DNA of 64,000 bases from an uncultured Rhodobacter sp. (GTDB lineage Bacteria; Pseudomonadota; Alphaproteobacteria; Rhodobacterales; Rhodobacteraceae). Numbering within the stretch: the first letter of the stretch is position 1; the number at the start of each line of letters is the position of its first letter. The position numbers were made by a program, and so were the translations under genes. This document shows positions 8,349-17,699 of the stretch, piece by piece. The stretch spans positions 620,001 through 684,000 of the forward strand of contig CAMFII010000002.1 of NCBI GenBank assembly GCA_945952585.1, in the 5' to 3' direction. Below the pieces are notes generated by a model. It did not search any database. It had not been told where the DNA came from and was given only the letters and a program-made list of their open reading frames with translations.

Positions 8349-9227
8349 ATGAGTCTCGCCATGGCCGTTGCCCCGCCCAAACCCAAGGACCTGTCGCTGA
8401 CCGCGCTTCGCGCCTTCGAGGCGGCGGCGCGGCTGGGCGGGTTCGCGGCGGCGGCTGAGGAACTGGGCGTTTCGCCCGGCGCGGTGACCGCCCATGTGAA
8501 GGCGCTGGAGGATCGGCTGGGCGCGATGCTGTTCCAGCGCGACGCGAAGGGGGTGCGGCTGACGGCGCTTGGCCAGCGGGTTCTGCCGGCTTTGTCCGAG
8601 GCGTTCGACCATCTGGCGGCGGCGAGCCATCACCTGCAGGCCGAAGCCGCGCCGCAACTCGTGCACATCGCGACGCTGCCCGCCATCGCTCAGTTCTGGT
8701 TGTCGCCGCGCCTGCCGGAGTTGCGACGGATCGCGCCGGAAATCTCGGTCTCGATCACCGCGATGGAAGCGCCGCCGAACCTCAAGCGCGCGCCCTACGA
8801 CCTGTGCCTGTTCTTCGGCGGCACGCAGGGAGTTGCGCTGGCCGAGGATGTGATCTTTCCGGTCTGTGCGCCGTCTGTCGCGGCGCGCGTCAGGTCGGTA
8901 GCCGATCTGGCGAACCTTCCCTGCCTGTCGGACACGGCATGGTCCGAGGATTGGGCCCTGTGGCTGGCCACGGCCCAACCCGGCGCCGGGATTACCCCAC
9001 GCGGACCGGCCTATTCGCTTTACGCGCTGGCGGTGGAGGAGGCGGTCAACGGCGCCGGAGTTCTGATTGGGCACGAGGCGCTGGTGGCGCGGCATCTGGC
9101 CGCAGGGCGCCTCGTTGCGCCGTTTCCCGGGCGGGCAACCACCGGGCGCAGCCTGCGGCTGTGGTCCGCGCCCCCGGCAGGTCCGGCGGCGCGGCGGGTC
9201 ATGCGCTGGTTGACGGAATCCGCCTGA
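8349..9227 (+). CDS. LysR-family transcriptional regulator (GcvA-like)
   Basis: 292 aa. An N-terminal winged HTH (about residues 14-75: LSLTALRAFEAAARLGGF then GVSPGAVTAHVKALEDRLG) is followed by a periplasmic-binding-protein-like effector domain. The spacing and wording of the HTH are of the GcvA/AmpR type, which regulate single neighbouring operons. The start is ATG 8349 (MSLAMAV). Reading further upstream would run into the divergent gene and its promoter. The stop codon abuts the stop of the enolase-superfamily gene with no gap. Likely targets are the divergent SHMT-like gene and itself. The effector is unknown. Confidence 0.88.
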   Translation: MSLAMAVAPPKPKDLSLTALRAFEAAARLGGFAAAAEELGVSPGAVTAHVKALEDRLGAMLFQRDAKGVRLTALGQRVLPALSEAFDHLAAASHHLQAEAAPQLVHIATLPAIAQFWLSPRLPELRRIAPEISVSITAMEAPPNLKRAPYDLCLFFGGTQGVALAEDVIFPVCAPSVAARVRSVADLANLPCLSDTAWSEDWALWLATAQPGAGITPRGPAYSLYALAVEEAVNGAGVLIGHEALVARHLAAGRLVAPFPGRATTGRSLRLWSAPPAGPAARRVMRWLTESA

Positions 9228-10334
9228 TCAGGCCTTCCACTCGCTGGCCTTGTACTGCGAGCAGTAGAGCCATTCCGGGTTGATCTCGACCCCCCAGCCC
9301 GGCGCATCGGTGACGATCGCGTGGCCGTCCTCGATGCGGTAGGGATCGCCGAGGAACAGACCGTCCTGCCACGGATAGTAGTCGGGCCCCTCGATCGAAA
9401 ATTCCAGATACTTGCCCGCGTTCGGGATCGCCCGCAGCAGGTGCATCGTGCACATGGTCACGAGGCCGAGGTTCGCGGCGTGGGGGGTGACGGGCAGGCC
9501 CGCCGCCTCGGCCATCTTGCAGACCGTGAGGGTGCGGTTCATCCCGCCCAGATACATCACGTCGGGCTGGACGATGTCGACGACATGAGTGTCGATCATC
9601 GTCTTCCAGGCGGTGAATTCGCAATCCTGCTCGCCGCCCGCCACGTCGATCTTGAGCGCCTCGCGAACCTCGCGGGTCTGGTCGAACTCCCAATAGGGGC
9701 AGGGCTCCTCGAAATGGCCGATGCCCTCGTCTTCCAGCAGGCGGCCGACCTCGATGGCGCGCTTCGGCGAGTAGCAGGAATTGCCGTCGACCAGCTTGTC
9801 GATGCCGTCGCCAAGCGCGCGCGCGACCAGCGGTACGATCGCCTCGGTCCGGCCCGGCCATTCGTCCTGGTCACGGCCGGTTTCGGCGCCGACGCGCCAT
9901 TTGAAGGCGGTAAAACCCTTTTCGTCCCGCAGTTTCAGGAAGCGGTCGCGCTCGGCCTCGGGCGTGATGTCGCGCTTCATCGAACTGGCATAGGCCCTGA
10001 TCTTTCCGGGGGTTCCGCCCAGAAGTTCGACCACCGGCTTGCCCGCGAGCTTGCCGCGCATGTCCCAGAGCGCGGTGTCGAGGCCGGTCGTGGCGCGGCG
10101 CAGGTAGGAGCCGGGGAACTTGTGCTCCTTCTCGTTGATCTTCAGCAGCGTGTCCGAGTGGTCCATCGCGTCCGAACCGAGCGCATAGGGCGCGACCTGC
10201 CGGTGCAGAATCTCGCAAGTTATGTCGGCATTGTAGGTCGAAACCTGGCCCCAGCCCTGGTCCCCGGTATCGGTCGTCACGCGAACAAATCCCACGAATG
10301 GGGTGCAGAAGGTCTCGAGCTTGCGGATTTTCAT
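9228..10334 (-). CDS. Enolase-superfamily (mandelate racemase-type) dehydratase/racemase
   Basis: 368 aa. The N-terminal capping domain is followed by a barrel with a full set of MR-subgroup residues: K145 and R147 (FKWR), metal ligands D183 (VDGN), E209 (FEEP) and E235 (GGEQ), and a C-terminal general base H285 (TPHAANLG). These enzymes abstract the proton alpha to a carboxylate, typically dehydrating sugar acids or racemising hydroxy acids. The exact substrate cannot be read from sequence. The gene is tail-to-tail with lysR and divergent from a polyamine-type ABC importer, which may bring in the substrate or a related compound. Confidence 0.85.
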   Translation of the reverse strand: MKIRKLETFCTPFVGFVRVTTDTGDQGWGQVSTYNADITCEILHRQVAPYALGSDAMDHSDTLLKINEKEHKFPGSYLRRATTGLDTALWDMRGKLAGKPVVELLGGTPGKIRAYASSMKRDITPEAERDRFLKLRDEKGFTAFKWRVGAETGRDQDEWPGRTEAIVPLVARALGDGIDKLVDGNSCYSPKRAIEVGRLLEDEGIGHFEEPCPYWEFDQTREVREALKIDVAGGEQDCEFTAWKTMIDTHVVDIVQPDVMYLGGMNRTLTVCKMAEAAGLPVTPHAANLGLVTMCTMHLLRAIPNAGKYLEFSIEGPDYYPWQDGLFLGDPYRIEDGHAIVTDAPGWGVEINPEWLYCSQYKASEWKA

Positions 10335-10657
10335 GATGGAGATTCGCCTGTTGGACGGGGATTCTACAACCGGCGGGTGAGCCCGCCGGGTCGTTCCGGA
10401 GCGAGGTTATGGTGGCGGACCCAACAATCCAAGGGGCTGCAAGACGGTTTCGGCCGATGATGTGACGCCGCGTGAAGACCGCGATTGACAGACGTGAAAC
10501 GGCAGGAAGAATGCGAACTGCAGGCGTCTTCGCATCAGGCGCCGGATCGTTGGGGGAAAACCGCAATCGACACAAGACTGTCACACGCGCCCTGCATGTC
10601 ACAGATCGCCGTCAAAGGCGACGATGCACGCCATTTCGCAACATGGGAGTTACCTTC
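10335..10657. other. Divergent promoter region, enolase-like gene / ABC importer
   Basis: A gene-free stretch of 323 bp. It contains an inverted repeat, ATGCGAA-N11-TTCGCAT (10511-10535), and a direct repeat TGTCACA at 10579-10585 and 10597-10603, 18 bp apart. Both are plausible regulator sites for the importer operon. A Shine-Dalgarno GGGAG at 10645-10649 serves the binding-protein start. No RNA gene was seen. Confidence 0.5.
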
Positions 10658-11794
10658 GTGAAGAAGACTGAAACAACGATGAACCGCCGTTCGGTGCTCA
10701 AGGGCACCGCGATCGGACTGGGCGCGCTGGCTGCGCCGGCGATCATTCCGCGCAGCGCGCTTGCCTCGTCGGGTGAAGTGAATTTCATGGGATGGGCCGG
10801 CTACCCGGTTCTGGCTGAAAAGGTCTTCCCGGCCTTTACCGCCAAGACCGGCATCAAGGTGAACTTCACCGAACAGCCGAGCCAGGACGATTTCTTTGCC
10901 CAGGCCAAGCTGTCGATGCAGACCGGCGCCTATGACATGAGCGAACCGACGCTCGACCGCGCGCTCGGCTGGTATCAGAACGGCCTTATCCAGGGCTGGG
11001 ATACCAACAAGCTGGCGATGGACAACTACGTGACCGGACTTGCCGACGGCTCTGCCGGCGAGCGCGCGACGGTCGACGGCAAGCGCCTGATCGTCCCCTC
11101 GGTCTGGGGCACCGAAGCGCTGGTCTACTCGACCACAGACATGCCGCTGACCCGCGAAAGCGCAAGCCTCGGCATGCTGTTCGATCCGGGCAATACGGGT
11201 AAGGTCACCGGCCGTCCGCACTCGATCCTTGCCTCGATGGGCCGCTACCTCGATAGCATCGGCCAGCTGCCGAAGCCGTGGATCGAGGGCTATTCGAACC
11301 CCGACACGATGGTCGAGCTCTGGGACATCGCGCTCGCCGATGCGATCAAGGCGAAGGGCAACTTCGTCCAGTGGTGGTCGGGCGAGAACGAGGCCCAGGC
11401 GGCGTTCCTGACCAACGGAGCAGTGCTTGGCCAGTGCTGGGACTCGACCGGCTACAACCTGCGCGACCAGGGCTTCGGCTTCCTGCCGCCGAAAGAAGGC
11501 GCGTTTGCCTGGAACCAGGGTTTCGTGCTGCTGTCGAACGCCAAGAACGTCGAACAGGCGACCGAACTTGCCAAGTGGATCTCGAGCGCCGAGGGTTCGG
11601 CGGCCTGGGCCAGCGCCTTCTCGGCCAACCCGGTCGGCAAGGGCGGCATCGACCTGATGGATCCGGCCGTCGCCAAGTTCTACAACGCCTCCTTCGACGA
11701 AGCGGCGCTGAAGAACCTGTACTGGTGGCCGAACCAGGAAGCCTGGTTTGTCGCCAAGCGCGGCGAATATGCCGACAAGCTGAAAGCCGCCTGA
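10658..11794 (+). CDS. Polyamine-type ABC transporter substrate-binding protein
   Basis: 378 aa as called. The start is GTG 10658, 8 nt after GGGAG; ATG 10679 (MNRRSVLKG) is an alternative. The N-terminus is a twin-arginine-type signal: NRRSVLKGTAIGLG followed by a hydrophobic stretch and ALASSG, so export of a folded protein by Tat is likely. The mature part has the family-1 extracellular solute-binding fold with PotD/PotF-like features (VWGTEALVYST, WDIALADAIKAKG, WISSAEGSAAW). It would feed the ATPase and two permeases downstream. Putrescine or spermidine-like amines, or other small cationic or carboxylic solutes, are all possible. A stem-loop after the stop separates it from the rest of the operon. 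Confidence 0.85.
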   Translation: MKKTETTMNRRSVLKGTAIGLGALAAPAIIPRSALASSGEVNFMGWAGYPVLAEKVFPAFTAKTGIKVNFTEQPSQDDFFAQAKLSMQTGAYDMSEPTLDRALGWYQNGLIQGWDTNKLAMDNYVTGLADGSAGERATVDGKRLIVPSVWGTEALVYSTTDMPLTRESASLGMLFDPGNTGKVTGRPHSILASMGRYLDSIGQLPKPWIEGYSNPDTMVELWDIALADAIKAKGNFVQWWSGENEAQAAFLTNGAVLGQCWDSTGYNLRDQGFGFLPPKEGAFAWNQGFVLLSNAKNVEQATELAKWISSAEGSAAWASAFSANPVGKGGIDLMDPAVAKFYNASFDEAALKNLYWWPNQEAWFVAKRGEYADKLKAA

Positions 11795-11812
11795 TTTAGC
11801 GGCATCAGATCG

Positions 11813-11845
11813 ACCCGCCGGCGCATTCCTGCGCCGGCGGGTTTT
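11813..11845 (+). terminator. Strong stem-loop between binding protein and ABC ATPase genes
   Basis: Perfect 13-bp stem ACCCGCCGGCGCA / TGCGCCGGCGGGT (11813-11825 and 11830-11842) with a TTCC loop, followed by TTT. It lies between a binding-protein gene and the ATPase/permease genes of one transport operon. It may therefore be a partial terminator or an mRNA 3'-end stabiliser that keeps binding-protein levels above those of the membrane parts. Confidence 0.75.
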
Positions 11846-11907
11846 GCAATGAAGCAAGACCAGCCAAGGCTGGCGAAGAACTCAGGGAAAAGGGGCTGCG
11901 ACACGCG

Positions 11908-13005
11908 ATGAGCGCCGGGGTCGAACTTGATAATGTCACGATGGAATTCGGCAGCTTCCGCGCCGTCGACAATGTGGCGGTGAACATCCAGCCCGGAGAG
12001 TTCTTCTCCTTCCTCGGGCCGTCGGGCTGCGGAAAGACCACGATCCTGCGCATGGTGTCCGGCTTCATCCAGCCGACCAAGGGGATCATCCGGATCGGCG
12101 GCAAGGACATGAAAGGCGCGCGTCCGAACCAGCGCCCGACCGCGCTGATCTTTCAGAACCTCGCGCTCTTTCCGCTGATGCCAGTCTGGGAAAACATCGC
12201 CTTCGGGCTCGAGGTACGCGGCGTGGACAAGGCCACGCGCCGGGCCAAGGCCGAGGAACTGCTGCGCCTCGTGGACCTGCCGGACGCGGCCGACAAGCGG
12301 GTCAGCCAGCTGTCGGGCGGCCAGAAGCAGCGGGTGGCGATCGCCCGCGCGCTGGCGGTGGAACCGTCGGTGATGCTGCTGGACGAGCCGCTCTCGGCGC
12401 TGGACCTGAAGTTGCGCCAACACATGCGGGCTGAACTGCGGGCGATCCAGAAGCGCACGCAGGTGACCTTCATCTACATCACCCACGACCAGGGCGAGGC
12501 GCTGGCCATGTCCGACCGCGTCGGCGTCATGAGCCACGGCAAGCTGCAACAGGTCGCGGTGCCGCAAGACATCTACAACAACCCGGCGAACGGCTTCGTC
12601 GCGTCCTTCGTGGGCGAGAACAACATCTTGCCCGGCGAGATCACCGGCGAGGAAGGCGCGCTTGTCACCTTCACGACGGCGAGCGGCACGTTTACGGCCC
12701 GCAAGGGGCCGGGCGTGTCGAAGGGCGCAAAGGTGCGGCTTTTCCTACGGCCGGAACACGCAAAGCTGTCGACCAGCGCCGGCGCCGGCAACTCGGTGGC
12801 GGTCGAGGTCACCGACGTGGCCTTCGAGGGCAACTTCATCTCCGTTCACGCGGTCGATGCCACGGGTCAGGCCTATATCTCGGAAGCGCGCAACGACGGT
12901 TCCTCGGTGATCCCGGCGCGTGGCGACAAGCTTCACATCGTCTTCGACGGTGCGAATGCGGTGATCCTCACGGGCGACATCTCGGCTAAGGATGTCGACG
13001 AATGA
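11908..13005 (+). CDS. Polyamine-type ABC transporter ATP-binding protein
   Basis: 365 aa, PotA-like. Walker A GPSGCGKTT, Q-loop in LIFQNLALFP, signature LSGGQKQRVAIARALA, Walker B VMLLDEPLSALD and switch ITHDQGEA are all intact. The C-terminal part (about 245-360) is a TOBE-type regulatory domain with the usual RPEH motif. It energises import through the two permeases that follow. The stop overlaps the first permease start by 4 bp (ATGA). It is 113 bp downstream of the binding-protein gene. Confidence 0.88.
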   Translation: MSAGVELDNVTMEFGSFRAVDNVAVNIQPGEFFSFLGPSGCGKTTILRMVSGFIQPTKGIIRIGGKDMKGARPNQRPTALIFQNLALFPLMPVWENIAFGLEVRGVDKATRRAKAEELLRLVDLPDAADKRVSQLSGGQKQRVAIARALAVEPSVMLLDEPLSALDLKLRQHMRAELRAIQKRTQVTFIYITHDQGEALAMSDRVGVMSHGKLQQVAVPQDIYNNPANGFVASFVGENNILPGEITGEEGALVTFTTASGTFTARKGPGVSKGAKVRLFLRPEHAKLSTSAGAGNSVAVEVTDVAFEGNFISVHAVDATGQAYISEARNDGSSVIPARGDKLHIVFDGANAVILTGDISAKDVDE

Positions 13006-13886
13006 GCGATCTCCTCAACCGCTACGGCGCGCTGCTGACGACGATCTTCATCCTGCTGACCGGGTTCTGGCTGCTGATGCTGATCGTCCTGCCGAACATC
13101 TACCTGTTCGAGACCTCGTTCCGGCCCTACCTGCCCGTGACCGAGATCGGCGGGCCGAAGGATGTCTTCAGCTTCAACAACTACTTCACCTTCTTCAACA
13201 GCCCAATCCACATGAACGTGTTCCTGTGGACGATGGTCTATTCGAGCCTCGTGACGGTGATCTGCTTCTTGATCGCCTATCCGCTGGCCTACTACCTGTC
13301 CAAGGTCGCCCCCGGTCACCTGCTGCCGACACTGTTCCTGCTCCTCTTCATCCCGCTCTGGGTGTCGGAGGTGCTGCGCAGCTTTGCGTGGTTCATTATC
13401 CTTGCGTTGAAGGGGCCGCTCAACGCGACCTTGCTTGGCTTGGGTATCCTAGACGAGCCGATCCGCTGGATCAGCGGGTTCCGCGGCGTGGTGATCGGCC
13501 TCGTCTACACCTACGTGCTGTTCATGCTTTTCCCGGTGTTCAACGCGATCCAGTCGCTCGACACCAACCAGATCGAGGCGGCCGAGGACCTCGGCTCGCC
13601 CTGGTGGCGGACGCATCTGCGGGTGATCCTGCCGCATTCCAAGCCCGGAATCGCCTCGGGCGCGGTGATGGTGTTCATGTTGTCGGCGGGCTCGATCCTT
13701 GTGCCGACTCTTCTTGGCTCGACCACGTCGCGCTGGTTCACCGAGATCATCCAGCAATGGATGTTCGAGAGCCAGGACTGGAACACCGGGTCGGCCTATG
13801 CCTTCCTGCTGCTGATCCTGTGCACTGTCTTCGTATCGGTCGTGATGCGGGTATTCCGCGTCAAGCTGTCCGACATCGCGAAGTAA
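13002..13886 (+). CDS. Polyamine-type ABC transporter permease (PotB-like)
   Basis: 294 aa with about six transmembrane segments; the first is at residues 13-35 (IFILLTGFWLLMLIVLPN). The EAA loop that contacts the ATPase is IEAAEDLGSPWWRTHLRVILP near residue 190-210. Order and size match PotB/PotH, the first permease of polyamine-type systems. The start overlaps the ATPase stop, and 12 bp separate it from the second permease. Confidence 0.88.
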   Translation: MSDLLNRYGALLTTIFILLTGFWLLMLIVLPNIYLFETSFRPYLPVTEIGGPKDVFSFNNYFTFFNSPIHMNVFLWTMVYSSLVTVICFLIAYPLAYYLSKVAPGHLLPTLFLLLFIPLWVSEVLRSFAWFIILALKGPLNATLLGLGILDEPIRWISGFRGVVIGLVYTYVLFMLFPVFNAIQSLDTNQIEAAEDLGSPWWRTHLRVILPHSKPGIASGAVMVFMLSAGSILVPTLLGSTTSRWFTEIIQQWMFESQDWNTGSAYAFLLLILCTVFVSVVMRVFRVKLSDIAK

Positions 13887-13898
13887 GGGGAGGGCAAG

Positions 13899-14684
13899 AT
13901 GCGCAAGTCGAACTACGCCTTCCACCTCTACATGGTGCTGTTCCTGCTCTACATGCTGTTGCCACTCGTCGTGATGGGCGGAGCGGCTTTCAATGACTCG
14001 CGGTTCCCGTCGATCTATCCTTGGCAGGGCTGGACGATGCGGTGGTTCATCGACCTTTGGAACGACGGTCGGATGTGGACCGCTTTCGGCAATACGATCG
14101 CCGTCGCGCTTGCGGTCGTTGCAATCTCCGTTCCGATCGGCACAGCGGCGGCCATCCTCATCAATTCGATCGCCGGGACGACGCGGACGGTTCTCTATTC
14201 GCTGATGGTGGCGCCGATCCTGACGCCGGGTGCGGTCATCGGGATCTCGACGCTGTTGTTCTGGAACCGCCTGCATGTGCCGGCAGGCCTGCACCTGTCG
14301 GTGCTGGGGCAGGTCTCGTACATTGCCGCCTTCGCGATGCTGCTGGTGCTCGCGCGATTGCAGAGCTTTGACCGTGGGCTGGAAGAGGCAGCGCTGGACC
14401 TGGGCGCGAGCCACGCGCAGGTCATGCGCCGCATCCTGCTGCCGCATCTCTATCCAGCGATCGGGGCAGGGGCGGCGATCGGCTTCTTCCAGTCGATCGA
14501 GAACTTCAACGTCACGCTCTTCACCCGGGGCACCTACGACACGCTGACGGTCTATGTGTTCTCCAAGGTGCGCTCGGGGATCACGCCGACGATCAACGCG
14601 CTGGCGCTGATCCTCATCACCTTCACCCTGCTTTGCGCTATCGCCTACGAAGTACGCCGTCGCGCCGTCGCCCGGCGCGGCTGA
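13899..14684 (+). CDS. Polyamine-type ABC transporter permease (PotC-like)
   Basis: 261 aa, six predicted transmembrane helices. The EAA loop is LEEAALDLGASHAQVMRRILLP at about residue 165-186. It pairs with the preceding permease as the inner-membrane heterodimer of the importer. It is the last gene of this operon; a GC-rich inverted repeat without a clear T-tract follows (14693-14723), and the next gene begins about 100 bp further on. Confidence 0.88.
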   Translation: MRKSNYAFHLYMVLFLLYMLLPLVVMGGAAFNDSRFPSIYPWQGWTMRWFIDLWNDGRMWTAFGNTIAVALAVVAISVPIGTAAAILINSIAGTTRTVLYSLMVAPILTPGAVIGISTLLFWNRLHVPAGLHLSVLGQVSYIAAFAMLLVLARLQSFDRGLEEAALDLGASHAQVMRRILLPHLYPAIGAGAAIGFFQSIENFNVTLFTRGTYDTLTVYVFSKVRSGITPTINALALILITFTLLCAIAYEVRRRAVARRG

Positions 14685-14781
14685 CCAAGCTTCCGCCCGT
14701 TCGGCCTTGTCGCCGGCGGGCGGGGCATGCTTAAGTCCCCCCGACCGCAGTCGAAGAACCGCGGCATGGGAGGAGTAAAGT

Positions 14782-16113
14782 ATGGATCCGCTTCGTCGCC
14801 ACATTGTTCTGGCGGGCCTTGTCGTGCCGGCCGTGGCCGCCCTGCCGGGCCTCTCCCTGGCCGAAGATCAGCGTCCCTCGCCGGAGGACGTGATCTCGAC
14901 CTGGTACCGGCTGATCTTCGAGCTGATCCGCCACACGCCGACCTATTCGCCGCCGGTGGCAAGCCGCGCCTTCGCCTATCTCGGCATCACCACCTACGAG
15001 GCGCTGGCCCAGGGCAAGGAGCCGATGGTGAGCCTGGCCGGCCAGTTGCCGGGCCTGACCGCGCCCCCGGCCCCCGACCCGAATGCGGCCTGCGACGAGG
15101 CCGTGCTGCTGCATGCCGTCTATGTCGAGGCGACGAAGAACTATTTCGGCAATACCGGGCCGTCCGGACAGCGCGCGATGCAGGCCATGGCGACCAAGCT
15201 CGGGGCCAAGGTTTCGGCCGGGCTGCCGCAGGCCACGATCGACAACAGCCTGGCGCAGGGCAAGGTGGTGGCCGACCACATCCTCGCCTGGTCGCAGGGC
15301 GACGGCGGTGCGGTGATCGAAAACATGGGCTTTCCGCTGACCTTCACGCCGAACAAGGAACCGGGACACTGGAAGCCGACCAGCACCATCGCCCAGCAGC
15401 AAGCGCCACTCCTGCCCGGCTGGGGCAAGAACCGGCCGTTCGCCATGCCCTCGGCCGATGCCTGCCCGCTGCCACCACCGACGGCCTTCAGCGAGGACAA
15501 GGACTCGCAGTTCTATGCCGAGGCGATGGAGGTCTATGAGGCGGTCCGCAACCTGACGCCCGAGCAGACGGCCATCGCCCGCTTCTGGTCCGACGACCCG
15601 ATGCTTTCGACGACCCCGCCGGGCCACTGGGCGCAGATTGCGCTGGCGCTTCTTGAGGACGAGAACGCCCCGGCCGGACGACGCGCCGAGGTGATGGCGC
15701 GGCTTGGCATTACCGTCGCCGACGCCTTCATCGCCTGCTGGCAGAGCAAATACGAATACGACACGATCCGACCGGTCAGCTACATCAAGAAGAACATCGA
15801 CAAGACCTGGGAGCCGCTGCTCATCACCCCGCCCTTCCCGGAATATCCCTCGGGCCACAGCACCCAATCCGGCGCTACGGCGACCGTGCTGACCGCGATC
15901 TGGGGCGACAACTTTGCCTTCACCGACGGTAGCCACACCGACGACAACTTGCCCGAGCGCAGCTTCAAGAGCTTCTGGGAGGCGGCGAACGAGGCCGGCA
16001 TCTCGCGCCTTTACGGCGGTATCCATTTCCGCCCGGCGATCGAACAGGGGCTGGAGCAGGGCCGCTGCGTCGGGGCGTTTGCCGTGGCGCTCAAGATGGG
16101 TGCACAGGCGTGA
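14782..16113 (+). CDS. Exported vanadium-dependent haloperoxidase-family protein
   Basis: 443 aa with a twin-arginine-like signal (PLRRHIVLAG, cleavage near SLAED). The PAP2/haloperoxidase domain holds the full vanadate pocket: K323 and R330-P331 (K-x6-RP), S357-G358-H359 in PSGHS, and R409 with H415 (SR-x5-H). These correspond to the vanadate-binding set of fungal chloroperoxidase. Vanadium haloperoxidases oxidise halides with peroxide to hypohalous acid; the phosphatases of the superfamily use a similar pocket, so halogenating activity is inferred. It heads a three-gene operon: its TGA overlaps the GTG of the next gene. Confidence 0.85.
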   Translation: MDPLRRHIVLAGLVVPAVAALPGLSLAEDQRPSPEDVISTWYRLIFELIRHTPTYSPPVASRAFAYLGITTYEALAQGKEPMVSLAGQLPGLTAPPAPDPNAACDEAVLLHAVYVEATKNYFGNTGPSGQRAMQAMATKLGAKVSAGLPQATIDNSLAQGKVVADHILAWSQGDGGAVIENMGFPLTFTPNKEPGHWKPTSTIAQQQAPLLPGWGKNRPFAMPSADACPLPPPTAFSEDKDSQFYAEAMEVYEAVRNLTPEQTAIARFWSDDPMLSTTPPGHWAQIALALLEDENAPAGRRAEVMARLGITVADAFIACWQSKYEYDTIRPVSYIKKNIDKTWEPLLITPPFPEYPSGHSTQSGATATVLTAIWGDNFAFTDGSHTDDNLPERSFKSFWEAANEAGISRLYGGIHFRPAIEQGLEQGRCVGAFAVALKMGAQA

Positions 16114-17699
16114 GACGGCTTGCAGTAACCCTGATTGCGCTGGCCCTGGCGCCTCCTGCCTCGGCAGCCGATCTGCCGCTCGTGCCGCAGTTTACCGAGG
16201 AAACGGCGACGGCCGGGATCGACAGCACCTATACCGGCGAATGGGAGTACATGGTGGGCGGCGGCGCGGCAGTCCTTGACTGCAACGACGATGGATTCCC
16301 CGACCTCTTCCTTGCCGGAGGCGAGGGCAAGGCGGGCTTCTGGAAGAATGTCAGCGCTCGCGGTGGGGCGCTCCAGTTTGAGAAAACCGACAGCGGTCTG
16401 GAACTCGACCATGTCACGGGCGCCTACCCGGTGGACATCGACAGCGACGGGATCATGGACCTCGTGCTGCTGCGCGTGGGCGAGAACGTGGTGATGAAAG
16501 GGCAGGGCCAGTGCCGCTTCACCCGGGCGAATGAGGACTGGGGCTTCGACGGTGGCGATGCGTGGTCGACAGCGCTGGCCGCGACCTGGGAAAAGGGGCA
16601 GGCGTGGCCGACCATCGCGATCGGCAACTACATCGACCGGACCAAGGACGAGTTTCCCTGGGGCAGCTGCACGCCGAACTGGCTGCACCGCCCGGCGGCG
16701 GATGGCAAGGGCTTCGCACCGCCCGAGCCGCTGAAGCCGAGTTTCTGCTCGCTGTCGATGCTCTTCACCGACTGGAATCGCTCGGGCACGCCGTCGCTGC
16801 GGGTGACCAATGACCGCGAATACTACAAGGGCGGGCAGGAGCAGATGTGGAAGATGGTCGCCGGCCAGCCGCCCGCGCTTTACACCAAGGACGAGGGCTG
16901 GAAATACCTGCGCATCTGGGGGATGGGCATCGCCAGCACCGACGTGAATGGCGACGGCTATCCGGACTATTTCCTGTCGAGCATGGCCGACAACAAGCTC
17001 CAGACACTTGCGGCGCCGCCGCAGGATGGCAAGGTCAAGCCGGGCTTCATCGACGTCGCCTTCGCCCGTGGCGCCACGGCGCACAGACCCTATACCGGCG
17101 GCGATGTCCGGCCGTCGACCGCTTGGCATGTCCAGTTCGAGGATGTGAACAACGACGGCTTGTCCGACCTGTTCATCGCCAAGGGCAATGTCTCGGACAT
17201 GCCGGATTTCGCGGCCTCCGATCCGAACAACCTTCTGCTGCAGGATGGGGAAGGCAAGTTCCACGAGGTTGGCGATCTGGCCGGGGTGGCGAGCATGGCC
17301 GTGTCGCGCGGTGCGGCGCTGGCCGATTTCAACCTCGACGGGCTGGTGGACCTGGTGGTGGTGAACCGCCATTCCCCGGCGCAGATCTGGCGTAACACGA
17401 CGACCGGGGCAGGGCATTGGCTGGAGCTGAAGCCAAGCCAGGAGGCGCCGAACCGCGACGCGATCAACGGCTGGATCGAGGTCCGTACGGGCGACCGCAT
17501 CCAGAGCCGGGAACTGACCGTGGGCGGAGGCCATGTGGGCGGGCAGTCTGGCTGGTGGCATGCCGGGATCGGCCCGGCGGACAGCGCCGAGGTGCGGGTG
17601 ATCTGGCCGGACGGCACGGCGGATGACTGGCAGACGGTTGCGGCGGATGGGTTTTATCGGCTGGAACGCGGCAAGGCTGCTGAACAGTGGACCCCATGA
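16110..17699 (+). CDS. Exported CRTAC1-family FG-GAP/VCBS protein with C-terminal ASPIC/UnbV domain
   Basis: 529 aa. A Sec signal peptide (MRRLAVTLIALALAPPASAA) is followed by a beta-propeller of FG-GAP/VCBS repeats. Five calcium-loop motifs of the form DxNxDGxxD are visible: DCNDDGFPD, DIDSDGIMD, DVNGDGYPD, DVNNDGLSD and DFNLDGLVD. The C-terminal 110 residues form the ASPIC/UnbV domain (GHWLELKP to VRVIWPDGT). Such proteins bind calcium outside the cytoplasm and are often encoded beside oxidoreductases; their biochemical role is unclear. Overlaps at both ends (GTGA and ATGA) tie it to the haloperoxidase and the alcohol dehydrogenase. Confidence 0.85.
   Translation: MRRLAVTLIALALAPPASAADLPLVPQFTEETATAGIDSTYTGEWEYMVGGGAAVLDCNDDGFPDLFLAGGEGKAGFWKNVSARGGALQFEKTDSGLELDHVTGAYPVDIDSDGIMDLVLLRVGENVVMKGQGQCRFTRANEDWGFDGGDAWSTALAATWEKGQAWPTIAIGNYIDRTKDEFPWGSCTPNWLHRPAADGKGFAPPEPLKPSFCSLSMLFTDWNRSGTPSLRVTNDREYYKGGQEQMWKMVAGQPPALYTKDEGWKYLRIWGMGIASTDVNGDGYPDYFLSSMADNKLQTLAAPPQDGKVKPGFIDVAFARGATAHRPYTGGDVRPSTAWHVQFEDVNNDGLSDLFIAKGNVSDMPDFAASDPNNLLLQDGEGKFHEVGDLAGVASMAVSRGAALADFNLDGLVDLVVVNRHSPAQIWRNTTTGAGHWLELKPSQEAPNRDAINGWIEVRTGDRIQSRELTVGGGHVGGQSGWWHAGIGPADSAEVRVIWPDGTADDWQTVAADGFYRLERGKAAEQWTP

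Noticed and set aside
14693-14723. Terminator after the polyamine-type permease gene
   Set aside because: CCGCCCG/CGGGCGG can pair, but the loop is 17 nt and no T-tract follows, so it was mentioned only in passing.
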